This document shows, piece after piece, positions 8,332-15,030 of a stretch of 16,803 bases of DNA. Source of the stretch: an uncultured Burkholderiales bacterium (lineage in GTDB: Bacteria; Pseudomonadota; Gammaproteobacteria; Burkholderiales; Thiobacillaceae); the NCBI GenBank assembly GCA_937925755.1, contig CALAMX010000111.1:1-16803 (forward strand), in the 5' to 3' direction. Under the pieces are notes generated by a model. It made no database searches, was not told the origin of the DNA, and saw nothing but the letters and a program-made list of their open reading frames with translations. The translations under genes were made by a program, and so were the position numbers. How positions within the stretch are numbered: the first letter of the stretch is position 1; each line of letters starts with the position of its first letter.

Positions 8332-10575
8332 TTACGCGGCCAGCCGGCCGTATTGCCTGCGATTGATGGCAAGACCCATGCGGGTGACCGCGGCGATATC
8401 CAGGATCAGGGCCACACGGCCGTCACCCAGGATGGTTGCGCCGGACACCCCAGCCACCTTGCGGTAGTTGCTCTCCAGGCTCTTGATCACCACCTGGTGT
8501 TGGCCCAGGAGTTCGTCGACGAACAGCGCGGCGCGTCCGTCCTCGGCCTCCACCACCATGAGGATGCCGCGAGCGGGATCCGTCACAGCCCCATGCAGGT
8601 TGAAGACCTCGGCGAGCGACACCAGCGGCAGGTATTCGCCGCGGATGTTGACCACCCGCCCATCACCCGCAATGGTGCGGATGTCCTCCGGGCGCGGTTG
8701 CAGCGACTCGACCACCAGGGTCAACGGCACGATGTAGGTCTCGCTCCCAACGCGCACCGACATGCCATCCAGGATTGCCAGGGTGAGCGGCAGGCTGATG
8801 ATGGTGCGGGTGCCGTAACCGGGTGAGGATTCGATCTCCACCCGCCCGCCCAGGCCTTCGATGTTTTTCTTCACCACGTCCATGCCCACGCCGCGGCCAG
8901 ATACGTCGGTGACCTGGTCGGCGGTGGAGAAGCCCGGCGCAAAGATCAACTGCCAGACCTCCTGGTCGCTCATGCCGTCATGCACCAGCAACCCGCGCTC
9001 GCGCGCCTTGGCCAGGATCTTTTCGCGGTTGAGGCCGGCCCCGTCGTCGATCACCTCGATGACGATGTTGCCGCCCTGGTGCGCGGCCTTGAGCGTGAGG
9101 GTGCCCTTGGGGTTCTTGCCGGCGGCGACGCGCCGCTCGGGTGTCTCGATGCCGTGGTCCAGGCTGTTGCGCACCAGGTGCGTAAGCGGGTCGGTGATCT
9201 TTTCGATCAAGCTCTTGTCCAGCTCGGTGGCTTCGCCGATGGTCCGGAGCTCGACCTGCTTGCCCAGCTTGCCGGCGAGGTCGCGCACCAGGCGCGGGAA
9301 ACGCGAGAACACCATGCTCATCGGCAGCATGCGGATCGACATCACCGCTTCTTGCAAGTCGCGGGTGTTGCGCGCGAGCAGGTCGATACCGGCGAGCAGC
9401 CGTTCGGCCTGGACCGGGTCCAGGTCGCTGGCCGACTGCGCCAGCATGGCCTGAGTGATGACCAATTCGCCCACCAGGTTGATGAGCTGATCCACCTTCT
9501 CTACCGACACGCGGATGCTGGAGGACTCGGCCGCGCTGTTCACGGCCACCTTGTCGGTCTGGCGGCGACCGGCACGGCTGATTTCGACAAGCGGGTCATC
9601 GCTCGCGCGCCGGCCATGCACCGACGATGCCGCCAGGGTGGATTCAGCAGAGGCTGGTGCTGGCGCGCCGGGCGCGGCGTTGAAGAAGCCATAGCCCTCC
9701 CCCTCGGTCACCGCTGGCGTCTTCGCGGCCTGAACAGGGCTGCCCGGTACAGCATCGAAGAAACCATAACCCGCGTCCGCTTGCGTCGTCTCGGCCAGGG
9801 GTAGGCCCGGGGCCATTTCGAAGAAGCTATAACCCGGGTCGGCGGTGGCCGCCGCTTCAGTAGGCGCATTGGTGAACAACCCGTAGGGCTCGTGTTGCGC
9901 GGTCACCCCTGAAGGCGCAGCAGAAGGGTCGCCCGCCGCGTCGATGCGGATGTCTTCTGGGAAGGCATAGAAGCACAGCACTTCCCGCAATTGTGCCGCG
10001 TCAGCCGCAGTCTCGATCCACAGGGCGAGTCGGGGTGCGCCGGGGGCCGGGCGCTCGACGATCTCGCAGGTGCCCAGCTCCGCCAGGCCGGCGAGGAGGT
10101 TGTCGACCGCGGTTGAATCCTCGGCGATGGCAGGTGAGAGCACACATTCCAACCAATAACGCTGCACACCGGCTGACTGGGTAGCCGGGTCGGCCGACAG
10201 CGCCTGCAGCCGCGCACAGATGGCCTGCACGGCAGCCTCGTCCGCCGGCTCGCCACCCTGGTGTTGCGCGAGCAGCGCCTTGAGCACGTCCCCCGTCGCC
10301 AGGAAGGCGTCCACCATTGCCGGTGTCAGGCTCAGTTCGCCCTTGCGCACACGATCGAGCAAGGTTTCCAGGATGTGGGTCACCTCGGCGATGTCGCCAA
10401 AGCCGAAGGTCCCGCTGCCCCCCTTGATCGAGTGTGCGGCGCGGAAGATGGCGTTGAGGTCCTCGCTGTCGGGCGCCTCGACATCCAGGGCGAGCAGGAG
10501 GGCCTCCATGTTGGCCAGGTGTTCGGCCGCCTCCTCGAAGAAGACCTGGGTGAACTGGCTCAGATCGATGCTCAT
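8332..10575 (-). CDS. cheA: Chemotaxis histidine kinase CheA
   Basis: 747 residues, longer than E. coli CheA (654). Domains in order: P1/Hpt 1-130 with phospho-acceptor H48 in AAHSIKGGSGTFGF; a P2-like CheY/CheB-binding domain about 138-213 (LREVLCFYAFPEDIRI resembles the end of E. coli P2); a long linker 214-352 with four aromatic repeats; P3 dimerisation about 353-420 (VDQLINLVGELVITQAML); P4 kinase with N-box HLVRNSLDHGIE (N470), G1 DDGAGLN and G2 GRGVGMDVVKKNI; P5 CheW-like regulatory domain about 600-735. All catalytic motifs are intact. It autophosphorylates under receptor control and donates phosphate to CheY and CheB. Start ATG 10575 fits the family N terminus (MSIDLSQFTQVFFEEA) but has only a weak Shine-Dalgarno. 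Confidence 0.98.
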   Translation of the reverse strand: MSIDLSQFTQVFFEEAAEHLANMEALLLALDVEAPDSEDLNAIFRAAHSIKGGSGTFGFGDIAEVTHILETLLDRVRKGELSLTPAMVDAFLATGDVLKALLAQHQGGEPADEAAVQAICARLQALSADPATQSAGVQRYWLECVLSPAIAEDSTAVDNLLAGLAELGTCEIVERPAPGAPRLALWIETAADAAQLREVLCFYAFPEDIRIDAAGDPSAAPSGVTAQHEPYGLFTNAPTEAAATADPGYSFFEMAPGLPLAETTQADAGYGFFDAVPGSPVQAAKTPAVTEGEGYGFFNAAPGAPAPASAESTLAASSVHGRRASDDPLVEISRAGRRQTDKVAVNSAAESSSIRVSVEKVDQLINLVGELVITQAMLAQSASDLDPVQAERLLAGIDLLARNTRDLQEAVMSIRMLPMSMVFSRFPRLVRDLAGKLGKQVELRTIGEATELDKSLIEKITDPLTHLVRNSLDHGIETPERRVAAGKNPKGTLTLKAAHQGGNIVIEVIDDGAGLNREKILAKARERGLLVHDGMSDQEVWQLIFAPGFSTADQVTDVSGRGVGMDVVKKNIEGLGGRVEIESSPGYGTRTIISLPLTLAILDGMSVRVGSETYIVPLTLVVESLQPRPEDIRTIAGDGRVVNIRGEYLPLVSLAEVFNLHGAVTDPARGILMVVEAEDGRAALFVDELLGQHQVVIKSLESNYRKVAGVSGATILGDGRVALILDIAAVTRMGLAINRRQYGRLAA
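9661..9891 (-). repeat. Four degenerate aromatic repeats in the CheA P2-P3 linker
   Basis: CheA residues 229-305 contain four copies of one motif: EPYGLFTNAP, GYSFFEMAPGLP, GYGFFDAVPGSP and GYGFFNAAPGAP. The Tyr residues are Y231, Y249, Y270 and Y295, giving periods of 18, 21 and 25. The spacers are rich in Ala, Pro, Thr and Asp/Glu and look disordered. The consensus is roughly G-Y-G-F-F-x-x-x-P-G-x-P. Conservation of aromatics and prolines within a low-complexity linker suggests short binding motifs rather than a folded domain. Confidence 0.85.
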
Positions 10576-10676
10576 GGGGTTATCCGCGGGCTTGGCGTAT
10601 GGCAGCGACGAGACGAGGCCGGAGCGGTTTTACCGCGTTGCAGACACTGAAACACGCCCCTGCTAGACCACGCATT
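10576..10676 (-). other. 101-nt cheY-cheA intergenic region
   Basis: It contains a small perfect hairpin (GCGGT-AAA-ACCGC on the minus strand, 10636-10624) with no following T-run. I see no convincing promoter. A GCGGATAA box just before the cheA start lacks a -35 element at the sigma-28 spacing. It may mark an mRNA processing point between cheY and cheA. Confidence 0.4.
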
Positions 10677-11042
10677 TCAGCCGATGACCTTCTTGACGAC
10701 CTCCAGCAGCTTTTGCGGGTCGAAAGGCTTGACCAGCCAGCCGGTAGCGCCGGCCGCCCGACCGGCCGACTTCATGGCGTCGGAGGACTCGGTCGTTAGC
10801 ATCAGGATCGGGATGGCACGGTATTGGGGCAAGCCCCGCAGAGTCTTGATCAGGGTTAGCCCATCCATGCGCGGCATGTTCTGGTCGGTCAGGACCAGGT
10901 CCGCGCTGCGGCTTTTGGCCTTGCTCAGGCCATCTTCGCCGTCGATCGCCTCTATCACCTCGTAGCCGGCGCTCTTTAGGGTGAAGGCCACCATCTGACG
11001 GATGGAGGCGGAGTCATCCACGGTCAATACGAGCTTGCCCAT
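10677..11042 (-). CDS. cheY: Chemotaxis response regulator CheY
   Basis: 121 residues, a stand-alone receiver domain. D9/D10 bind Mg, D53 in LTDQNMPRMDG is the phospho-acceptor, T83 is the switch Thr and K105 in VKPF is the conserved Lys. The aromatic switch position, usually Tyr106 in E. coli numbering, is W102 or lies near it (GATGWLVKPF). CheY with Trp at this position occurs in related CheY-like proteins. It has no output domain, so phospho-CheY presumably binds the flagellar switch protein FliM. The Shine-Dalgarno is AGAGGA, about 8 nt before ATG 11042. It follows the MCP-like gene by 17 nt. A motor-binding rather than phosphate-sink role is inferred from its position beside cheA. Confidence 0.95.
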   Translation of the reverse strand: MGKLVLTVDDSASIRQMVAFTLKSAGYEVIEAIDGEDGLSKAKSRSADLVLTDQNMPRMDGLTLIKTLRGLPQYRAIPILMLTTESSDAMKSAGRAAGATGWLVKPFDPQKLLEVVKKVIG

Positions 11043-11059
11043 CTTACGGTCCTCTCACG

Positions 11060-12229
11060 TCAAAACAATTCGATGTCGCCACTGGTGAGGCTGGTCTGTG
11101 CCACGGCGCTACGCTGGTGCGCGCGGCGCGCCAGCGCCGACCGGGCAGCCTCGCTCGCGCGCAGCAAGGCCCCCGGCATGTCTTCGCCGGCCGCCAGCTC
11201 GCGGTCGAAGCTGTCGAGCATCTCCTGCAGGGCCTTACTGCGGCCACAGGCCTGGTCGATCAACTGGGTGGTCATGTCCTGGAATTGCAGGGCGGTGACG
11301 GCCTCCCGTACCTGGAGCTCGATCACGTCGGCATGCTGCTTGATCTCCTCCGCCGCCTTGGCCAGGGCGTGATTGAGCCGTTCGATGCGAGCCATGGTCT
11401 CCTGCACGCGTTGCTTGGATTGCAGGGCATGGCTCATGTCCATCGAGGCCACGGCATGGATGGCGTCATGCGCTTTGCTTAGCGAGCCCTGCACCGCATC
11501 CATGCGGTCGCGGATCTGATGGCTGAAGAGATCGACGCGCTGTGATAGGGTCCGCACCTCGTCCGCCACCACGGCAAAGCCACGTCCCGCCTCACCGGCG
11601 CGCGCCGCCTCGATCGCGGCATTGAGTGCGAGTAGATTGGTCTGTTTGGCGATGGCCTCGATCTCGTCGAGGATGCGCAGCATCGTCCCCGATTCCTGAT
11701 GGATGTTGTCCATGGTCTCGACCAGCTCCATGGCGATCTTGCTGGTCTCCACCGTGCTGTTGACGAAGACCTCCAGGGTGCGGGAGGTGTCGAGCACGAA
11801 CTCGGCAAAGCTGACCGCGTTGTCTCGGTCTGAGCCGCTCTGCGCTCCCTGGACGATGTAGAGGGCCAGGTCGTGCTGGGTGCGGACCTGTTCGTTGACG
11901 GTGTTGAAGCTCGTGATCAGCCGCTCCACGGCCTCCCTGAGCAGGGTCTTGACCCGCTCCAGCTCAGCCTCGCTGGTCTGACACAGGGCGGTGCCCTGCT
12001 GCACACACTCGCGCAGACCCTCGCGCAACGACGGCCAGGCTGTGGACTCGGCGGTCGCCCCCCCCGGGCTGGCAGCCTCGGATAGACGCAGCGCCCGGCG
12101 CCAGAGCCAGAGGCCATACAGCCCTAAGCCCAGCACGCCGACGACCCGCCAGAGGGGCGGTGCATACCAGGCCGCCAGGGCAGCGCCCAGCAGCACGAGG
12201 AGCAGGATGGCGGTGTATCGGTTTTTCAA
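11060..12229 (-). CDS. Short membrane-anchored MCP-like protein with CheZ-like motif; first gene of the che operon
   Basis: 389 residues. Two hydrophobic helices (about 6-22 and 28-44) form a membrane hairpin with no room for a periplasmic sensor, and no HAMP is visible. Residues about 85-250 resemble the MCP signalling hairpin, with tip IAKQTNLLALNAAIEAARAG and RGFAVVADEVRTLSQR. Residues 285-345 form another helix containing ALQFQDMTTQLIDQ. There, D318 and Q322 are spaced as the catalytic D143 and Q147 of E. coli CheZ (FQDLTGQ). The C terminus is SGDIELF, not a CheR-type WxxF pentapeptide. The start is TTG 12229, preceded by a G-rich Shine-Dalgarno that lies inside a hairpin. It lies directly upstream of cheY. 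A signalling partner or CheY-P phosphatase role is inferred, not shown. It could instead be a plain array component. Confidence 0.85.
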   Translation of the reverse strand: MKNRYTAILLLVLLGAALAAWYAPPLWRVVGVLGLGLYGLWLWRRALRLSEAASPGGATAESTAWPSLREGLRECVQQGTALCQTSEAELERVKTLLREAVERLITSFNTVNEQVRTQHDLALYIVQGAQSGSDRDNAVSFAEFVLDTSRTLEVFVNSTVETSKIAMELVETMDNIHQESGTMLRILDEIEAIAKQTNLLALNAAIEAARAGEAGRGFAVVADEVRTLSQRVDLFSHQIRDRMDAVQGSLSKAHDAIHAVASMDMSHALQSKQRVQETMARIERLNHALAKAAEEIKQHADVIELQVREAVTALQFQDMTTQLIDQACGRSKALQEMLDSFDRELAAGEDMPGALLRASEAARSALARRAHQRSAVAQTSLTSGDIELF

Positions 12230-12233
12230 GCGT

Positions 12234-12262
12234 CCCCCGTGACTCAGTTGGCGTCACGGGGG
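12234..12262 (-). promoter_or_regulatory. Perfect 10-bp hairpin in the che operon leader, overlapping the Shine-Dalgarno
   Basis: CCCCCGTGAC (12234-12243) and GTCACGGGGG (12253-12262) form a perfect 10-bp inverted repeat with a 9-nt loop. On the minus strand it lies between the sigma-28 -10 box and the TTG start. Its 3' arm, GTCACGGGGG, is followed by ACGC and TTG, so the only Shine-Dalgarno-like sequence of the first gene is inside the stem. No T-run follows, which argues against an intrinsic terminator. Confidence 0.65.
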
Positions 12263-12289
12263 TTATCGGCAGGCGGGAAGGGAACTTGA
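12263..12289 (-). promoter_or_regulatory. Flagellar sigma-28 (FliA) promoter of the che operon
   Basis: On the minus strand: -35 TCAAGTTC (12289-12282), an 11-nt spacer, and -10 GCCGATAA (12270-12263). The E. coli consensus is TAAAGTTT-N11-GCCGATAA. The -10 box is a perfect 8/8 match, the -35 is 6/8 and the spacing is exact. It is oriented toward the first che gene 33 nt downstream. Chemotaxis operons are typical class III flagellar genes under FliA, so context supports the call. Confidence 0.88.
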
Positions 12290-12316
12290 GGCGGTCTGTG
12301 TGAAGTTTCGTTGACA

Positions 12317-12341
12317 GGGCGGCCGGACCGCCGGGCCGCCC
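12317..12341 (-). terminator. Hairpin downstream of grxD (possible terminator)
   Basis: GGGCGGCC (12317-12324) and GGCCGCCC (12334-12341) form a perfect 8-bp GC stem with a 9-nt loop, starting 10 nt after the grxD stop. It is followed on the minus strand by TGTCAACG, so no U-tract is present. It probably ends or protects the grxD transcript before the che promoter. Confidence 0.5.
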
Positions 12342-12351
12342 GCCTCACGGG

Positions 12352-12672
12352 TCAGTGGGTCTGTGCGGCTTGGAGCAGCTTCTGCAACTCGCCGCTCTGA
12401 TACATCTCGCGCATGATGTCGGCGCCACCGATGAACTGGCCGTTGATGTAGAGCTGCGGGATGGTCGGCCAGTTGGCGTATTGCTTCACCCCCTCGCGGA
12501 TGGCGTTGTCCTCCAACACGTTGACGCTGAAGAAGTCCTCCACGCCACAGGCGCGCAGGATGGCCACGGCATTGGCCGAAAAGCCGCATTGAGGGAACTG
12601 GGGCGTGCCCTTCATGTAGAGAACGATGGGATGGGAGGTGACCTGCTCGCGGATGGTGTCCAATATACTCAC
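12352..12672 (-). CDS. grxD: Monothiol glutaredoxin Grx4 (CGFS type)
   Basis: 106 residues from GTG 12672. The active site is CGFS (C29), preceded by VLYMKGTP with K21, the glutathione/cluster-contact Lys. WPTIPQLYINGQFIGGADI is the cis-Pro and glutathione-binding segment, and the C terminus EMYQSGELQKLL matches E. coli GrxD. Family knowledge: CGFS glutaredoxins bind a [2Fe-2S] cluster with glutathione, often as homodimers or with BolA, and work in Fe-S cluster delivery and iron homeostasis. GTG 12672 is chosen because GGAG lies 6 nt upstream and it gives the E. coli-like N terminus. The upstream in-frame TTG at 12684 would sit inside that Shine-Dalgarno. It is transcribed divergently from ovoA and lies upstream of the che operon in the same direction. 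Confidence 0.97.
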   Translation of the reverse strand: MSILDTIREQVTSHPIVLYMKGTPQFPQCGFSANAVAILRACGVEDFFSVNVLEDNAIREGVKQYANWPTIPQLYINGQFIGGADIMREMYQSGELQKLLQAAQTH

Positions 12673-12693
12673 GGTTGACTCCAATTGTTGACC

Positions 12694-12721
12694 AATATAG
12701 TCGGATTCTTGCCGTAGGCAA
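12694..12721 (-). promoter_or_regulatory. Sigma-70-like promoter of grxD
   Basis: On the minus strand: -35 TTGCCT (12721-12716, 4/6 to consensus), a 16-nt spacer, and -10 TATATT (12699-12694, 5/6). It would give a leader of about 16 nt before the GTG at 12672. The hexamer GTTGAC occurs twice on the plus strand (12674-12679 and 12687-12692) around the predicted start, possibly by chance. Confidence 0.5.
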
Positions 12722-12820
12722 CCGTCTTGTCAATCCTCTGCGAGACACCAACCGCCGCACCAGCCGATCAGCTCATGCACACGACTTGGTCCAAAACCCG
12801 GCAATCAGGCCAGCATCGAA

Positions 12821-12858
12821 CTATGCTAGCGGTAGCGTTATAGTGCTCGATCTTTTTT
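12821..12858 (+). promoter_or_regulatory. Weak stem and T-run immediately before ovoA
   Basis: CTAT-GCTA (12821-12828) can pair with TAGC...ATAG (12833-12843) with a 3-nt bulge. A run of six T follows at 12853-12858, 9 nt after the stem. The ovoA ATG is 3 nt after the T-run, and no clear Shine-Dalgarno is present. This may be a leader structure or merely AT-rich promoter DNA; TATGCT at 12822-12827 could be a -10 box, but I see no matching -35. Confidence 0.25.
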
Positions 12859-12861
12859 GCC

Positions 12862-15030
12862 ATGAATACGCTGCGCGACCTTCATACCCGCAATCTGCGG
12901 CTCGACCAGGGCCCGCCCGAGGCCTGGCGGGCACGCCTGCTCGCCTATTTCGACAAGACCACGGCGATCTTCGAACGGCTGTTCGACAGCCTGCGAGACG
13001 ACGCCGCCTTCTATGTGCAGCCGGAGCCTTTGCGCCACCCGCACATCTTCTACTACGGCCACACCGCCACCTTCTACATCAACAAGCTCAACGCCGCCGG
13101 CCTGATCGACTTCCGCCTCAACCCCGAGTTCGAGTCCATGTTCGCCATCGGCGTGGACGAGATGAGCTGGGACGACCTGAACCCCGACAACTACCACTGG
13201 CCCGAAGTGGCGGCCGTGCGTGATTACCGCGCACGCATGAAGGCGGTGGTGCGCGAGGTGATCCGGACCATGCCCATCGAGCTGCCGGTCGGCTGGATGA
13301 GCCCCGCCTGGGCCATCCTGATGGGTATCGAACACGAGCGCATCCACCTCGAGACCTCCTCGGTACTGATCCGCCAGACCGAACTCAAATACCTCAAACC
13401 GGCCGACGACCCGGTGCAGGCCTTCTGGGCGCGCTGCCCCGAGGGCCAGGCCGATCCCGGTAAGGCGCCGGCCAATGAACTGCTGCCCGTGCCGGGCGGG
13501 CAGGTCGTTCTGGGCAAGGCGCGCGACCACAACCTGTACGGCTGGGACAACGAGTACGGCCGGCACGCAGACGAGATCGACCCCTTTCGGGCGAGCCGCT
13601 TCCTGGTCAGCAACGCCGAATTCCTCGCCTTCGTCGAGGCCGGCGGTTATCAGGAACCCAAGTGGTGGACCCCAGAGGGGCGTCGCTGGCTCGAGTACCG
13701 CAAACCGCGATACCCGCTGTTCTGGCGCCGCATAGATGGCCGCTGGCGCTACCGGGCCCTGCTCGCCGAGATCGACATGCCCTGGGACTGGCCAGTAGAC
13801 GTCAACTGGCTGGAGGCCAAGGCCTTCTGCAACTGGAAGGCGGCCCAGACCGGGCGGCGGCTGCGGCTGCCGACCGAGGACGAGTGGGTGCGGCTGCTCG
13901 ACCACTCGGGCATTGCGGACGAACCCGACTGGGGTCCGGCCGGGTCGGCGCCGGGCAACATCAACCTGGAGCACTGGGCAAGCGCCTGCCCGGTGGACCG
14001 TTTTAGCTTCCGTGAAGGCTTCTGCGACGTGGTGGGCAACGTCTGGCAGTGGACGGAGACGCCCATAGCCGCCTTCGACGGCTTCGAGGTCCACCCCTGG
14101 TATGACGACTTCTCCACCCCCACCTTCGACGACAAGCACAACCTGATCAAAGGCGGCAGCTTCATCTCCACCGGCAACGAGGCCAGCCGCCACTCGCGCT
14201 ATGCCTTCCGCCGCCACTTCTTCCAGCACGCCGGCTTTCGTTATGTCGAAGCGGGCGACAGCCCCTACGCGGCGCGCATCGAACAATCCACGCAAAATCT
14301 CTATGAGACCGACCGGCAGCTCGCCCAATATTGCGAGTTTCACTACGGGCCCGAATACTTCGGCGTGGCCAACTTCCCCCGGACCTGCGCTGCGTTGTGC
14401 CTGGAGTACATGGTGGGGCGGCCGCGCCGGCGCGCCCTCGACCTGGGCTGCGCCACCGGGCGTGCCGCCTTCGAGCTGGCGCGTGGCTTCGAGATGGTCG
14501 AGGGCATCGACTACACCGCCCGTTTCATTCGCATCGCCTTGGCCCTCAAGGAGGGCCAGCGCGTGCAGTATGCCATCCCCACCGAGGGGGAACTGACCGA
14601 GCCGCGCGAGATCGACCCCCTGGCCCTGGGGCTGGCCGAGGTCGCCGTACGGGTCGCCTTCTGGCAAGGGGATGCGACCAACCTGAAGCCGCAGTTCACC
14701 GGCTACGACCTCATCTTCGCCGGCAACCTGATCGACCGACTGAGCCGCCCACGTGCCTTCCTCACCAGCGTGCACGAGCGGCTGAACCCCGGTGGCCTGC
14801 TGATCCTGACCTCGCCCTACACCTGGCTTCCGGAATTCACGCCCAAGGAGGACTGGCTGGGCGGTTTCATGCGTGACAGCAGGCCGGTCACCACCCTGGA
14901 GGGACTGCATGATCTGCTCGATGCGCACTTCCAGCTCATCGACCGGCGCGACGTCCCCTTCGTCCTGCGCGAGACCGCGCGCAAGTTCCAGCACACCCTG
15001 GCGGAGATGACGGTGTGGGGGCGGCGTTGA
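12862..15030 (+). CDS. ovoA: 5-histidylcysteine sulfoxide synthase/mercaptohistidine methyltransferase OvoA
   Basis: 722 residues with the full OvoA architecture. Residues about 20-180 are a DinB-type helical domain. H158 and H162 in GIEHERIHLETS (HxxxHxE), plus probably H67 in YYGHTATFY, form the non-haem iron triad by analogy with EgtB. Residues about 205-465 are an FGE-sulfatase domain (RLRLPTEDEWVRL, CDVVGNVWQWTET, KGGSFISTG, SRYAFRRHF, GFRYVE). Residues about 485-722 are a SAM methyltransferase with LDLGCATG at 526-533. OvoA joins cysteine to C5 of histidine with O2 to give the sulfoxide, and its methyltransferase later methylates 5-thiohistidine to ovothiol A. The domain fusion and downstream lyase distinguish it from ergothioneine EgtB. 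The start is ATG 12862 with no clear Shine-Dalgarno. It overlaps the next gene. Confidence 0.95.
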   Translation: MNTLRDLHTRNLRLDQGPPEAWRARLLAYFDKTTAIFERLFDSLRDDAAFYVQPEPLRHPHIFYYGHTATFYINKLNAAGLIDFRLNPEFESMFAIGVDEMSWDDLNPDNYHWPEVAAVRDYRARMKAVVREVIRTMPIELPVGWMSPAWAILMGIEHERIHLETSSVLIRQTELKYLKPADDPVQAFWARCPEGQADPGKAPANELLPVPGGQVVLGKARDHNLYGWDNEYGRHADEIDPFRASRFLVSNAEFLAFVEAGGYQEPKWWTPEGRRWLEYRKPRYPLFWRRIDGRWRYRALLAEIDMPWDWPVDVNWLEAKAFCNWKAAQTGRRLRLPTEDEWVRLLDHSGIADEPDWGPAGSAPGNINLEHWASACPVDRFSFREGFCDVVGNVWQWTETPIAAFDGFEVHPWYDDFSTPTFDDKHNLIKGGSFISTGNEASRHSRYAFRRHFFQHAGFRYVEAGDSPYAARIEQSTQNLYETDRQLAQYCEFHYGPEYFGVANFPRTCAALCLEYMVGRPRRRALDLGCATGRAAFELARGFEMVEGIDYTARFIRIALALKEGQRVQYAIPTEGELTEPREIDPLALGLAEVAVRVAFWQGDATNLKPQFTGYDLIFAGNLIDRLSRPRAFLTSVHERLNPGGLLILTSPYTWLPEFTPKEDWLGGFMRDSRPVTTLEGLHDLLDAHFQLIDRRDVPFVLRETARKFQHTLAEMTVWGRR

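Noticed and set aside
10576..10600. GCGGATAA just before cheA as a second sigma-28 promoter.
   Set aside because: The -10 box differs by one base, no -35 occurs 11 nt upstream, and the start point would fall inside the cheA coding start.
12234..12262. The leader hairpin as an intrinsic terminator of grxD.
   Set aside because: It lies downstream of the sigma-28 -10 box, is not followed by a T-run, and another hairpin sits closer to the grxD stop.
12673..12684. TTG at 12684 as the start of grxD.
   Set aside because: It would lie in the GGAG ribosome site of GTG 12672 and adds four residues unlike the family N terminus.
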